The notes: generated from the sequence alone by a model not told the origin. A stretch of DNA of 64,000 nucleotides from Avena insularis (GCA_023614405.1 CM042692.1:121389503-121453502), one strand, 5' to 3'; counted from the stretch's first letter, positions 1 through 11,748 are shown. A program made the numbers and translations.

Positions 1-1
1 C

Positions 2-1150
2 GTGGACTTCACTTTTTTAAACAAGCACTGCCCAAAAGATCACTTCCCGCTGCCACAGATCGACCAGATCATTGACTCCACCACTGGATGCGAGCGCCTT
101 TGCTTCCTCGACGCCTACTCAGGCTATAATCAAATTCAAATGAAGGAGGAAGACCAGGAGAAAACAGCGTTTACAACGCCCTTTGGTGTGTTTTGCTACA
201 ACACAATGCCCCTCGGACTAAAAAACGTGGGAGCCACCTACCAGCGGTGCATGCAGGCTTGCCTCAAGGAACAACTGGGTCGCAACATCCAAGTCTATGT
301 CGACGACATAGTAATCAAGACCAAGGAGGAAGCCTCTCTAATCGACGATTTGCGTGAAACCTTCGCCAACCTCGATCGCTACCGGATCAAGCTCAATCTA
401 GACAAATGCGCCTTCGGCGTACCATCTGGGCAGCTACTCGGATATCTCATCTCCGCGAGGGGAATCGAGGCAAACCCGAAGAAGATAAAAGCCATACTGG
501 CCATGGAGAAGCCGAAGAACATAAGAGGCGTCCAGAAACTAGCCGGACGAATCGCGGCCCTCAGCCGATTTATCAGTCGGATGGGTGAAAAGGCACTGCC
601 CTTCTACCAGCTCCTCCGCAAAGCTGAAAAATTCGAGTGGACCAATGAAGCGCAAGAAGCATTCGAAGATCTCAAGCGCCTGCTATCCACTTCGCCAGTA
701 CGGGTGACTCCACGAGAAAGGGAACCACTGTTGTTGTACATCTCTGCCACCAACCAGGTGGTCAGCACAGTGCTCGTCGTCGAGCGAGCTGAGGAAAACA
801 AGGTCCACGGCGTACAACGCCCGGTATACTACCTCAGCGAGGTCCTCACACCCACAAAACAGCGGTACCCGCACTACCAGAAGCTAGCATACGACGTCTT
901 TATGACCGCCCGACGACTGTGCCACTACTTCCAGGAACACCCAATCGTGGTAGTCAACGACGCCCCGTTGGGACATATCCTCAATAACCCCGATGCCACG
1001 GGGCGAGTCGCGCTTTGGGGAATAGAGCTGTCTCCACGAGACATCACATACGAAAAACGTGACGCAATCAAGTCGCAAGTGCTCCCTGACTTTCTCGTGC
1101 ACTGGATGGAGAACCAGCTCCCGGACAAGCCAGATATGTCCTATCTCTAG
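2..1150 (+). pseudogene. pol: Tat pol: reverse transcriptase and RNase H (partial)
   Basis: Reverse transcriptase copies the element RNA into cDNA in the cytoplasmic particle, and RNase H removes the RNA strand. The open frame begins inside RT (KHCPKDHFPLP, then FLDAYSGYNQI around residue 38). The catalytic motif VYVDDIVIK is near residue 100 and the thumb/connection region follows. The RNase H1 part (from about residue 245) is weak: the usual first catalytic Asp region reads LLLYISATNQVV, consistent with the degenerate first RNase H of Tat elements. The frame ends at a TAG directly before the second RNase H; the family reading at this point suggests a Trp codon changed by G to A. Non-functional as read, and truncated by the window edge. 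Confidence 0.9.
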
Positions 1151-1153
1151 ACA

Positions 1154-1867
1154 ATGCACTTCGATGGGTCCAAGCGGAAAGACGGAGCAGGCGTAGGTGT
1201 CATACTGACATCACCTCAAGGGGACAAGCTGAAGTATATCCTGCGAATGCAGTTCATAGCCTCAAACAACAAGGCTGAATACGAGGCCCTGTTGCACGGG
1301 ATGAGGATGGCAAAAGCTTGTGGCGCCAAGAGACTCATCATATATGGCGACTCCAAGTTGGTTGTCAACCAAACAATGCACGAGTGCGACGCACTGAATG
1401 ACAATATGATCGCGTACCGCGACCTCTACGATACACTCGAAGGAGACTTTGATGGTTGCGAGTTGCGACACGTAGGTCGCGAAAGCAACGAGGAGGCGGA
1501 CACACTCGGCAACATAGGCTCTACCTGCGCCCCCATACCACCTGGGGTATTTCTCGAGCGCATATGCGAACGCTCCATCAAGTCAAAGGCCGCAGAAAAT
1601 AAAACAAGCACAGCAACGGACTCGGGGGCTACGCCACCCAATGAGCCAATGGCACTCGGTGACTTGGAGCTAGACACAGGAATCGAGGGACCAATGAGCG
1701 TCATGATGATCGAGCAATCCTGGACGCAATCGTACATTACGTACCTCCTCAGCAAGAGACTACCGGACGACCCGGCAGATGCACGACACACCGCGCGGTG
1801 CTCCAAGGCATTCGCCGTTATCAACGGCGAACTGTATAAACACAACATCACAGGAGTGCTACAATGA
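1154..1867 (+). pseudogene. pol: Tat pol: second, archaeal-type RNase H and linker
   Basis: This segment continues the pol frame after the in-frame TAG. Acidic residues of an archaeal/plant-type RNase H are visible: FDGSKRKDGAG at the start, AEYEALLHG near residue 42, YGDSKLVV near residue 64, and HVGRESNEEAD near residue 107. A second RNase H behind RT is a defining trait of Tat elements and probably replaces the activity of the weak first copy. The remaining roughly 110 residues form the linker to integrase. The frame ends at a TGA at 1865, which fits a CGA (Arg) codon decayed at a CpG. Part of a larger polyprotein, not an independent gene. Confidence 0.85.
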
Positions 1868-2957
1868 TGCGTCTCCATGGCTGATGGAAGAGAAGTTCTC
1901 CTTGACATCCATGAAGGGACCTTCGGGCACCACGCCGGCAGTCGCGCCCTTGTTGCCAAAGCTCTACGAGCTGGATTTTACTGGCCCATGGCCATGCGCG
2001 ACGCCAAGGACATAGTCTAAAAATGCAATGCTTACCAGCGATTCGCGGACAAGCCACACACACCAGGCATAGAGCTACGGCCTATTCCATTGGTCTGGCC
2101 CTTCGCACAGTGGGGGCTCGACATGGTTGGCAAGCTTCCAAGGTCCTCGCGCGGAGGTTACGTCTACCTCTTGGTTGCAGTCGACAAATTCACCAAGTGG
2201 ATCGAGGCCATGCCGGTGACCAACCAATCAGGGCACAACGCAGTCAAGTTCTTCGAGTCCATCGTCTACCGCTTCGGCGTGCCACACAGCATCATCACCG
2301 ACAACAGGACGAACTTCACATCCAAGGAGTTCCAAGAATTTTGCGAGAACCTGGGGATCAACATCAGCTACGCCAAGATGGCGCATCCACGCAACCAACG
2401 GTCAGGTGGAAAAAGCAAACGGGCTCGTCTGCAGCGGCATCAAGAAGCGACTCCTCCGACCACTCGAACAAGCCGCGGGTTGCTGGCCAGATGAGTTGCA
2501 ATCTGTACTCTGGAGCCTACATACAACTCCAAACAGCACCACGGGCTACACACCATTCTTTATGGTGCACGGAGCAGAAGCAGTACTACCCGCCGAAGTA
2601 CGGTACAAGGCGTCGCGCGTGGTCGCTTACAGCGAACAAGAGTCATCCCTTGCACTCGAAGACTCCGTCGACCTCCTTGACGAAGCAAGAGAAATCGCCG
2701 CAGAAAGATCCACGATCTACCAGCAGAACCTGCGCAACTATCACAGTAGAAGGCTTCGCCCTAGATCCTTCGTCGAAGGTGACCTGGTCCTGCGACTGAA
2801 GCAGCAGGGGCATCTCAAGCTCGAGTCCCCCTGGGAAGGACCGTACGTGATTACAGAAGTAATCCCAGGTGGCGCCTATCACCTTCAAGATTTAGAGACA
2901 GGAGTCGCATACTCCAACCCTTGGAACGTCGCACAACTGCGACGCTTCTACCCCTAG
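1868..2957 (+). pseudogene. pol: Tat pol: integrase (zinc-binding, catalytic and C-terminal parts)
   Basis: Integrase joins the cDNA to the host chromosome. After the TGA the same frame shows an HHCC zinc-binding region whose last Cys is replaced by Tyr (KCNAYQRF, about 2020-2045), preceded by a TAA at 2018-2020 that looks like a former CAA. The catalytic core follows: WGLDMVGK (first Asp), IITDNRTNF (second Asp), then a frameshift near 2395 and VEKANGL (Glu) in the next frame. The C-terminal part ends with a GPY/F-like motif (WEGPYVITEV) and a stop at 2957. At least two stops, one frameshift and one lost zinc ligand make it inactive. Confidence 0.88.
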
Positions 2958-3386
2958 TCGTTTTTTACTTTTACATTGCAAATAAGGCTACTCAGCCAAG
3001 GCTACTTAGCCGCACATTGTACCTCGCACTGTTCTTCGAATAAATAAAAGCTAAGTGCCCCAAAACTCCGTGTTCTCCTTCACTTTGTCAATTTTTATAC
3101 TCGGGGGCTGCGCCACCCTACATACATCTGTTCTTTGAACCAAAAACGCGATATCCTGAGTAGCTGGCATATCAATCGAACCTCTTAACACAAACTCAAC
3201 CCAGCTGCAACGCACCTGATAGCAAGGGACCGAGATAAAAGATGGCCAGGCTAACGAAAAGGACTCGCATAGTGCAACGCACCTCACGCTCACAAAGCTC
3301 TTTATACACATTCGACAATAAATTATCTACAACATCTATACGAACTTTACAACACAAGTACACTTATGTGCATGATGAAAATTTGG
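2958..3386. other. Tat spacer between pol and antisense gene
   Basis: About 430 bases between the pol stop and the end of the antisense gene. It holds an AATAAA-like sequence near 3040 (gaataaataaaagc) that could serve pol-strand polyadenylation, and a copy of the box actcgggggct at about 3100, which recurs near the 3' end of the element. I see no coding sequence in it. Confidence 0.5.
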
Positions 3387-6300
3387 CTACTCTTGCAACA
3401 GAAGAACATCGGTTTGTTCCTCGAAGAAGTCGACGATCTCCTCTGCTGGACAGTCCACCGCCCGATAGTGCGGTACCATATTCCAGGCAGATCCTGCTGG
3501 TGGCGCTGGCGGCCCAGAGGCAATGGCGGCAACATCCACGTCAGGCCTGTGCAATCGCACCATTGAGAGGGCAGCCTTGGCACCAGCCACCAACTGCTGC
3601 CTCACGCACTCGCAAACCGCGGACAGGTCTTGAAATTTGGCAAGAAGAGCCAGCAGGCTTGATGGAGTGTCGTCCAGCGGGAACATCGCCCGATAAATGT
3701 TCTTCAAGCACGACTGCGACTTCTTCAGGAAGAGCAGCACTCGCGATGCACGATCCTGCAGGATCGCAAACGCAGTCGCACGATCATGATCTACCCAGAA
3801 GTATCCACTCTCTTGAAGTTGCTCCTAGGTGAGATCATGAAGGCGAATGGCAATTCTATCCTTCTCCTCCTGCGGATGGCGCGCGCTAACAACTACACGA
3901 AGCAGCATCAATAGCATGAGTACAACGTACCGCTGCGAGTAACTACAAAGGAAAAGATGAGAATAAGCAAACTAACACTTAAACTGGTCGCCCAACTGCG
4001 TCACCTCACCAAGCAGATATTGCTCGCGGGAGGCGGCTTTTTCCGCCTTCGAATTCCACACGTCTGTGTTACCGCGGATCACGGGCAACTCGCGCTCTAG
4101 CTGCTTCACGCGGTCACGAAGTCGCGAAAGCAAGGATAGCTCCTCTACCCTGGAGCGCGGTGGTGCCACTGTATCATCAAGAGATGGCGAGTCCTGGATT
4201 CTCCCCATGGGATCACTTGATGTACCCTACCACAAGTCAAGACAGAGGCAAATAAGGCGACCAAATTAACACAAAGGCAAAGGGAACAGATGCATCCAGA
4301 ATCGGCATAAGTATTCACAGACAGACTCGCCAGCAGGCATGTTCTTAAACCAAAAGAACAATCAATCAACTATTACAAAAGATAACTACGGAGCAGCTGG
4401 CTTCTTCGACTTCGATGGCTTCGGGGGCTTCATCAAGTCCGTGGTAGTGTCAGACGCCACTGACTTTCCGCCGGCCCCTGAGACCGAGGCTTTCGCCGCC
4501 TTCTTAGCACGTTGGAGCTCCTCCGAGTACTTCGCAACAATATTTATCAAGTGATGGCCATATTTAGCACAGGCAATCGCAAAAGGAGCAAAGACTACCT
4601 GCTGACCATCCGCGCCAACAGGCATCGCCTTCGACACCGCGGAAGGATCGATATCAGCTCCGTGGGCCTGCACCATCACGAGTGTCATGGACGCGCCAGC
4701 CGTGCGGAGGGAGTTCTTGTAGGCGGCAGGCACACCACCGGCGAATGACTCCACTAGCTCGTCCATGTTATCAATCAGCTCAGCCTTCGGCATCAACTCT
4801 TCTCAGAGGCGACTAAGGGCGACCTTGGCCTTGGAAAGCGTATCTTGGACAGCGGCACTACGGTCCTCGACTGCAGACACCGCGCCTGTCAGAGCATCGT
4901 CGTGACGAAGGGCCTGCGGGTCAAAGCTCAGATCGCCAGCATCTACACATGAACCCATGCATGGATCAAAAACTTTAGCGCTACCAGCAAAAACACTAAG
5001 GGTAGAGAAGGACAACAATATCCACAAGTAAAAGGTACCTAAGAGAGCCTTGGCGACTGAGAACAATTGTTCTTCGAACAACTTCTCCCTGGCCACAAAG
5101 GAGGCACGCAGATCCTCTTCACGCTTTTGTGCCTCGTCACGAGTTGCGAGTGCCTCGTCGCGACCCTTCACAGCCGCGGCAAGCGTTTTCTCGAAGGTGG
5201 CGATGTTGCGCAGTAAAGCGTTATGTTCAGCTACACGGCAATCAAAAGTTGACTATCAGTTGACTATACTAAAAAAGGAGAAGACGAAAAAGAGTAAGTG
5301 TAGAACACTCACTTTCGACCACGCGGTGACGCTGCCTCCAAAGATTGCATCTTTGGCGACCCATCGCCATCACCTGCTCTACCACTTGCGCGGCTTCCTT
5401 TACAAGGAGCTGTCGCACAAACAAGGAATCAGTGAAAGCAATGGATAACGTCGACTGGTACACTAAAAGGAAGGAAAGATATACTTACATGATCTTCCAA
5501 CGACTCCGAAGAGGTTTGCTGTACCGTCATCCGAGCAACCATTCGATGCTCCCCTACATGAAGAGAGCTCAAAGAATTATGCCCGGAGTGGGCCACCACC
5601 GGAGGGGAAGGAGCGCGCTCGACCTCTTCCTTGGCCCTTGAGGTCGCGACTCCTGATTCCTTCAAAAACTCGACGTCGCCAAAAGATGACGACGCCTCTT
5701 GACTACAAGACAAAATCCACATTGAGAAAGGGCAAACTCCAGGGCAAAGCCAAAAAGAAGAAAATAGAGAAGAACAAATGAACTCGAAAACTTACCAGTC
5801 AAACTTGTCAAAATCGAACGTGGCCTCCACCGATTCCGACAAAGACTCCTTAGGCAATCACATCTTCTTGCGAGAAGATGGTGCCACAGCTCTCACAGGA
5901 ACGGCGGGAATTGGCGACTCCATGCCAACAGTCGTGCCTTCTGGAGTCGAAGGAGACGATGCGTCGGAATCCTTGCTGCGTGAACGCTTGCGAGTATCCG
6001 GGCTCTCGGACTCGGGGGCTTCCTCTTCCACATCAGAAGGGACAGTCGACTCAGACTCGTCCTCTTCCAAAGCTTCACGAGGAATAATCCCCTCAGGGAG
6101 AGGGGGCATACAAGGCGACACCGCCCAATCCGCATCTGAGGCAAGATCAGCAAAAAGAATAAGTAAGCAACAGAAAAGCAGTCAAGAAAATAAGCTACTG
6201 CGTAGCACAACTGTACCTCAGGAGGAGGATTCGAAGCATCAAAAGGAGGAACAACTGGCTCACTCGGAAGCACATCCTTGCCAGTGTACTTCGTGACCAG

Positions 6301-7236
6301 TCAAACCCTCTTATCCACCTCACTCGCGGACATGCCATCGGCAGACACGCGAGTGGCATCATCAGCGCCAACCCATTGAAACATGGGATGAACTCTGGCT
6401 TGAAGGGGTTGGACGCGACGGCGTAGCCAGGTTCGGATAAGGGCGCAACCTCCCTCTTCTGCGCCTATGCGACTCTCGAGGTCGCAGACACGTTGATACA
6501 TCACGTCTGTCTCTGCGAGTTCGCCAGGCATAACTACGTTCTTCTAGGAACGCATCTTCTTGCAGGGAGTCGCGGGATCAAAGGGCGCGAGTCCAAAGTG
6601 CTCATCTTTGGACTTTTGATCGCGGACATAGAACCATTTGTCCCTCCATCCCTGGACGGACTTGGTGAGCTTGATGTCGAAGTAGGTGGCGGATGGGTCG
6701 ACGTGGATTCCGCAACCACCTACGTCATAAACTAAAGAGCCAGATGCAGACTAACGCTTCAATTTAAATATGCGCTTGAAAATACCAAAGTGTAGCTCGA
6801 TTCCGAGCCAGCGCTCGCAAAGAGTGATGAAGCAGGTGATGTGGAGGATCGAATTTGGGGATAGCTGATAGAGCTGGAGCCCGTAGAAACAAAGAAGACC
6901 CCTAAGAAAGGGGTGGAGAGGCAAGGAAAGACCGTGAATGACGAATGCAAGAAACATCACTCGAAAACCAGCGGGAGGAGCATGAATGGTCTCACCGCTG
7001 GGGACGCGCACATCGGCGACTGCTGCGGAGATAACTCCGTCTTGGCAAAGAAGACGGTGATCCGACGCCTTGATGATGGAAGGGCGCCATGCACCATTTG
7101 TCACGCGGGTGCCCGCGACCTTCTTCTTCCCGACGGCAGCGGCGCTGGTGCCCGCAGCAGCGGAGCCACCCTTCTTCTTCGCCGCGGCGAGGATGGCCGT
7201 GGAATCAGCAACAACGCCTCCTTTCTTCTTCCCCAT
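3387..7236 (-). pseudogene. Tat antisense gene (Transposase_28-like N-terminus, coiled-coil C-terminus)
   Basis: A gene on the strand opposite to pol, convergent with it; such antisense ORFs are known from Tat elements but their function is unknown. I take the start at 7236 (MGKKKGGVVAD), though the frame is open upstream to 7389 with a hydrophobic stretch. Residues in 6751-7100 (GFRVMFLAFVIHGLSLPLHP, then CERWLGIELHFGIF) match the 'putative gypsy type transposon' family (PF04195, Transposase_28), continuing through GWRDKWFYVRDQKS at about 6600. Several GT-AG introns are readable on the minus strand, for example about 6220-6139, a donor near 5787 with acceptor near 5703, and a donor at about 5488. 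Exons at 5050-5240, 4386-4930 and 3972-4208 are charged and heptad-like (KGRDEALATRDEAQKREEDL). Several in-frame stops interrupt it (near 6750, 6545, 6305, 4801). Confidence 0.78.
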
Positions 7237-8559
7237 TGAACGGCGGCGATGCGAGCGCAGAAAGTAGCTCGGAAACGAGCGGAGATGGTCCAGCGTTGTG
7301 GAGGAAACGAGCACAAGAAAAAGCAGCAGAGCAGTAGCAATGGCGATGGCAGCAAGGAAGAAAGAGCGCAGATGGGAAATTACCGCCATAGCATAGCTAC
7401 TTAACCCCTAGAAGATGGAATCCAACGGCTCAGAAAAACCCTACTGGACGCGTGGGACACATCGTGTTGGACACGTGGAGAAGGGGAAGCGTGAACAGTC
7501 CCTCCACTACTCCCATTACACGCGGAAATCGAGGAGGCGCAGTTAAAATAAAGATTACGCACGCCCAGTCAAATCAAAGTCAGGAAGTGGGACCCACCGC
7601 TCGTCACGTCCCGTCAAACTCGCTCACGCGGGCAACTGAGGTCATACAAGCGTCAGTACTGACGTCATCAAAGCTACGCAGTGGAAAAATTTGACTACTT
7701 TAGTCCTTGCTGGAGTCTTCGACTCCACCAAGCACTCGGGGGCTATTCCTATAGGGAGCGCTGGCTGCGCATCCTACGATTTTCTTTTCTTTTTGCAGGA
7801 ACAAGGACAATCAAAAGCAAACCCAAACCATTCGAAATACAATTCGACTATGGACATGGGTTACTCCCATAGGGAGCGCTGGAAAATTTTGACTGAAACA
7901 AGCAACCAAAAGACGACGGCAGTCGCAAACGTTATTTAGTCCCTGCCTGAGTCTTCGACTCAACCAGGCACTCGGGGGCTACTCCCATAGGGAGCGCTGG
8001 TCGCGCACCCTATGATTATTTGCACAGAAAACTGTGTGTGGATAACGTCCGCACTCGCAGCTCATGGCGACACCGCCTCATAATTTTTCCCTACAAAGAG
8101 ACTACGTCTCCTGGGTCGCCCGAATCGTCTCCGCGATGATAAAATTCGGATGCCGCGCTTACAGCGTGAAGGTAAGACCTGAATAAGGCCTGACAATGCA
8201 TCTAGCTGCGCACTACCAGAAATATATCCGTGCCTACAAGCACGATGAACATGCCTTGACGGACGCGTCGAGTGCTCACACCCGTATAACTGGAATTCGA
8301 CTCCTGTAAGACCTCCGCGGCCCGAGTCGAATTACGCCAGCACTTTTCCGGATTCGAGTCCGAGGACTCGAGTTCGAGTAGATTGCGTTGTTTCACCCTA
8401 AGGTGGTTAACTGATACCGGTACCTCGGTTATATCAGGCACGTATATCAACAATCCCTATGACACAAATAAAAGCAGTCGAAATGTACTCAATCAAGCAC
8501 TCGAAGACTTCAAAAAGTCCCAGTCGAATCTACGATTCCACTGGACACTCGGGGGCTAC
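7237..8559 (+). other. Tat 3' non-coding region with direct repeats and polypurine tract
   Basis: No credible gene apart from the possible 5' extension of the antisense frame to 7389. Two direct repeats of about 66 bases (7699-7764 and 7934-8000) share tttagtcc, gagtcttcgact, ctcgggggct and atagggagcgctgg; a shorter copy of the last block lies at 7866-7882. The same ctcgggggct box forms the polypurine tract immediately upstream of the LTR (8549-8557), so the internal repeats look like duplicated tract-proximal sequence. Such repeats are usual in Tat 3' regions. Confidence 0.7.
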
Positions 8560-9047
8560 TGACATGGGTATACCCTACAAGTACGCAAGCTTGGTATATA
8601 CGGTCCAAATACGTACAGGCCCACGGTGTCGCCAAGGCCCGGATGAAGGGACTCGAGTGACTTACGGACTCTTGATTGCTTGAAGAACAAGAAGAAGCTA
8701 AAGATAGAAAGTTTGAAGGGGAAAACCCTAACTTGTAACCGACTCGACCTGCTACCCGAGACCTAGCCTATCTATATAAAGGCTAGAGGAGGCGGCGAGG
8801 AGGACACACGCAACCCTAGTTTCCACAACCCTCGCCAGATTGCATCTGCGCACCATTGTAACTTTCGACTCCTTCGATAATTCCACGAGCAGACAAGCAG
8901 GAGTAGGGACCTCTAAGAGGCCTGAACCTGGGTAAATCCTTTGTTCCCTGTGTGCTTGTTTGCTAGCCGATAGATGTCTCCAGCGCTCCCTCCTTCTCCA
9001 AAACCCAAGTCCATAACAATGGGCATTGATGAGTTAAACCCTCGTCA
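8560..9047 (+). repeat. Tat 3' LTR
   Basis: The LTR is 488 bases, begins tgacatggg directly after the polypurine tract and ends ctcgtca, giving TGAC...GTCA inverted ends. A TATA-like box is at 8771-8780. The following five bases, gttac, are the expected target-site duplication. The upstream boundary is fixed by the tract ctcgggggctac; the downstream one by resumption of Athila-type sequence that is also present, uninterrupted, at about 32745. Confidence 0.85.
8771..8780 (+). promoter_or_regulatory. TATA box of the Tat LTR
   Basis: The sequence tctatataaa lies about 210 bases into the 488-base LTR and about 40 bases upstream of the likely start of the R region (cacacgcaaccctag). Position and sequence fit the LTR promoter of a Ty3/gypsy element. 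Confidence 0.6.
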
Positions 9048-10801
9048 GTTACGCTGCAGGTTTCCACCATGTCAGCATGGATTAGACCAGCGGCCCAGAC
9101 GTTTCTCTAACACATATACATAACTCCATGTACTTACATGCTCCCCTTTCATTTCACACCGATGACATCCATATACAAAAGAGCATGATATCAACTAGGT
9201 ACAAGTACCAAGTGCAATGTTGAAAGCGTTCCCCATGAAAACATGGTTCTGCTAATTCCCAACAAATAAGTGCAAGCATATACAACATAGACGACACAAT
9301 GGTTCAAGTTTATTAAGGGCAAGTAAAGTAAAGTGTGCCATCAAGTTCGTGAGAGCTTTAATCACTAGTTTTCTCATAACAAGTTTAATTTGGAAGGTAA
9401 ACAAAAGCATGAATATACTTGGAATAGCTTAAGCTAGTAGGTAGGTATGGTGGACTCTTTGGAATAACTTGGTTTAGGGAGTTGGATGCATGAGTGGAAC
9501 TCATACTTTGTTGTGGAGGCTAGCAAAAGACTGGGAGCGACAAACTAAGAGAGCAATAATGGCCATAATCATGCAAAGCGACAAAACATCATTGATCAAA
9601 GCATAAAGTGATACTACAAGTTGAAAACTAAAGGATCATAAAGGCTATGGTGACTTGAGATAGTCATAACATGGTGTGAGCATGCGCCAATTCAACCCAA
9701 ATAAAGCATCAAAGGAGAATACCACTATACTATGCTTTAATATGCTAAACAACGCATGATTCATCCAAGGCACATTAAGCAATCTCAATTGTTTATAACA
9801 AGTCATGCTACAACAAAGAATACTAAGCATAAAGCCAAAATAATATCAAGCATGGCATGACAGAGCATATGCCCTAGTCAAAAACGAGCTCTTTTTACCA
9901 CATAAGCATGAACTTTCCTACTCTTTTCCAATCCAAACCAAACTATTTGAAAACCAATGTATGAAAGAGGGGGTCCAACCAATTTATTCAGAAAACTAAG
10001 CAAACCAAGCAAACGAAAAACCAAAACGAAAACCAAAATAAGACGCTCCAAGAACAACACAACTGTGCATGAAACAATAAAAATGAAGCGTTTGGAAGAA
10101 ACCTGAAATTTTTATTGATGAAGAAGGGGATGCCCAAGGCATTCCCAAGCTTTGACGCTTGTACTTCTTGGATATTTCTTGGGGTGACACGCGTGGCATC
10201 CCAAGCTTGAGCTTTAGTCCATCCTTCATCTTATTACTCATTCCTTCCATACACCTGAAAATTTTCCTTCATACAAAACTTCACACAATCTTTATTAGCA
10301 ACATTAGTGCACTCAAGATAAATAAGTCTTAAGTTTCAGTTCCAACACCAAATAAACTTCCATTAGAACACTAGCTACTGAAGCACTTCCCTCAAAAAGC
10401 TCAATTCCCCAAAAGAACTCAAAAAGGAACCAACAAGAAGCAAATGCAGAAATCTGTCAAAACAGATCAGCAGGTAAAGACAAATTTTTTCGAAGACCTT
10501 ATGTTGCTCAAATTGAAAAGTGTTGAACTAACGAAAGTTAGATAACAACCTGGGGCAGAAGCACAAAAAATCACGCCTCAAAAGGACGAACAGATATTTT
10601 ACATGAAGTTTTACGGTAAAGCACAGAAATCTGTTTCAGGACAACAACTTTCCCAGTCATTACTTCTCTCTCATTAGAGGTTACTCTTGGCACAAAAAGC
10701 AAATAAAAAGGATAAGGATCGGTTATTACCGAAGTAATAACTTCCAAGACTCATCTAAAACTTTTGCGTTATCACCCAATAAGTACTTTTCTTTAACGCC
10801 T

Positions 10802-11545
10802 TTAAGTTAGGCATGATAGTTTGAGAAGATGCTCACATAAGAAATATGAATTGAAGTAAAAGAGAGCATCAAGAAGCAAATTCAAAGCACATTTAAGTCT
10901 AACACACTTCCTATGCATATGAATCTTGTAAAGAAACAAGTCATGAAAGCACAAAGCAACAAGCATAGGAAAGCAAAACAAGTGCAACTTCAAGACTTTC
11001 AACATAAAGAGGGGAAACTTAATATTATTGAGATGCATAAAACCATGTTTCCCTCTCTCATAATAACTTTCAATAGCATCATGAATAAAATTAACAATAT
11101 AACTATCACAAGAAACATTCTTATCATGAGCCACATGCATAAAAGAATTAATACTCCCCACATAAACATAGTCATTCTTATTAATTTTAGTGGGAGCAAA
11201 TTCAACAAAATAGCTATCATTATTATTCTCATCACCATAATCATCAAATATAGGAGGCATATTGTAATAATAATTAATTTTCTCCTCAATAGTAGGTGGA
11301 CTGAAAATATCATACTCATCATTGTAATTATCATATATTGGAGGCATAGTATCATCAAAGTAAATTTTCTCCTCCATGCTTGGGGGACTAAAAAGATCAT
11401 TTTCATCAACACCAGCTTCCCCAAGCTTAGATTTTTCCATAGCATTAGCAACAATGGTGTCTAAAGAATTCATACTAATAACATTGCTATTAGCATGCAA
11501 ATAAAGTTCCATAGGTTTTTTTAATTTTCTCTTCAAACACTTCAT
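10802..11545 (-). CDS. Short ORF of pol-less Athila-type element: Gag leader fused to C-terminal domain
   Basis: The 247-codon ORF has a short leader (LHANSNVISMNS), two to three imperfect copies of a motif FSPP..EEKI..D..PPI.D.Y.DE between about residues 50 and 105, then a conserved stretch (FVEFAPTKINKNDYVYVGS) and a C-terminal part rich in hydrophobic residues (FPLFMLKVLKLHLFCFPMLV, later LLLDALFYFNSYFL). The same leader and C-terminal domain flank the Gag core in the 740-codon ORF at 45958-48180; here the core is missing with the frame kept. A probable true start, MENNNKIRE, lies upstream at about 11596, separated by a one-base shift in a poly-A run near 11517. The domain is abundant in Pooideae repeats as an unnamed protein; its function is unknown. 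A membrane association is only suggested by composition. Confidence 0.6.
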   Translation of the reverse strand: MKCLKRKLKKPMELYLHANSNVISMNSLDTIVANAMEKSKLGEAGVDENDLFSPPSMEEKIYFDDTMPPIYDNYNDEYDIFSPPTIEEKINYYYNMPPIFDDYGDENNNDSYFVEFAPTKINKNDYVYVGSINSFMHVAHDKNVSCDSYIVNFIHDAIESYYERGKHGFMHLNNIKFPLFMLKVLKLHLFCFPMLVALCFHDLFLYKIHMHRKCVRLKCALNLLLDALFYFNSYFLCEHLLKLSCLT

Positions 11546-11748
11546 GTCCTAACTCAAGATAAATACTATAAAGCTCTCTAATTTTGTTGTTGTTTTCCAT
11601 TAAGCCTAACTAGTGAAAACAAGAAACAAAAAGACAAAATTGCAGAATCTAAAGGAAATAGCTTCGAGTACTCGCACCAGAAAATAGGCGTTTGCCGTGG
11701 GAGCTTCTTCTTCTTTAATCCTCCGTTGTGAATACCTTTTACCTTACC

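Larger units (their letters stand above)
1..9047 (+). mobile_element. Tat-lineage Ty3/gypsy LTR retrotransposon, 3' part
   Basis: The element enters from the left edge inside the reverse transcriptase domain and ends at the 3' LTR terminus (9047). The order is RT, RNase H, a second archaeal-type RNase H, integrase, a long region with a gene on the opposite strand, a non-coding repeat-rich stretch, polypurine tract and LTR. A second RNase H plus an antisense gene is characteristic of the Tat lineage (Grande, Retand, RIRE2 relatives). The 5' LTR, gag and protease lie outside the window. The 5 bases after the LTR, gttac, continue a sequence that is uninterrupted at about 32745 in another element, so gttac is the expected target duplication and this copy inserted into an older Athila-type element. 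All coding parts carry stops or frameshifts. Confidence 0.9.

Noticed and set aside
1426..1959. 177-codon minus-strand ORF opposite Tat pol
   Set aside because: Shadow of the RNase H and integrase frame; low-complexity Ser-rich translation with no family resemblance.
3242..3832. 196-codon plus-strand ORF after Tat integrase
   Set aside because: Opposite-strand shadow of the antisense gene's last exon (3387-3740), which has coherent protein composition.
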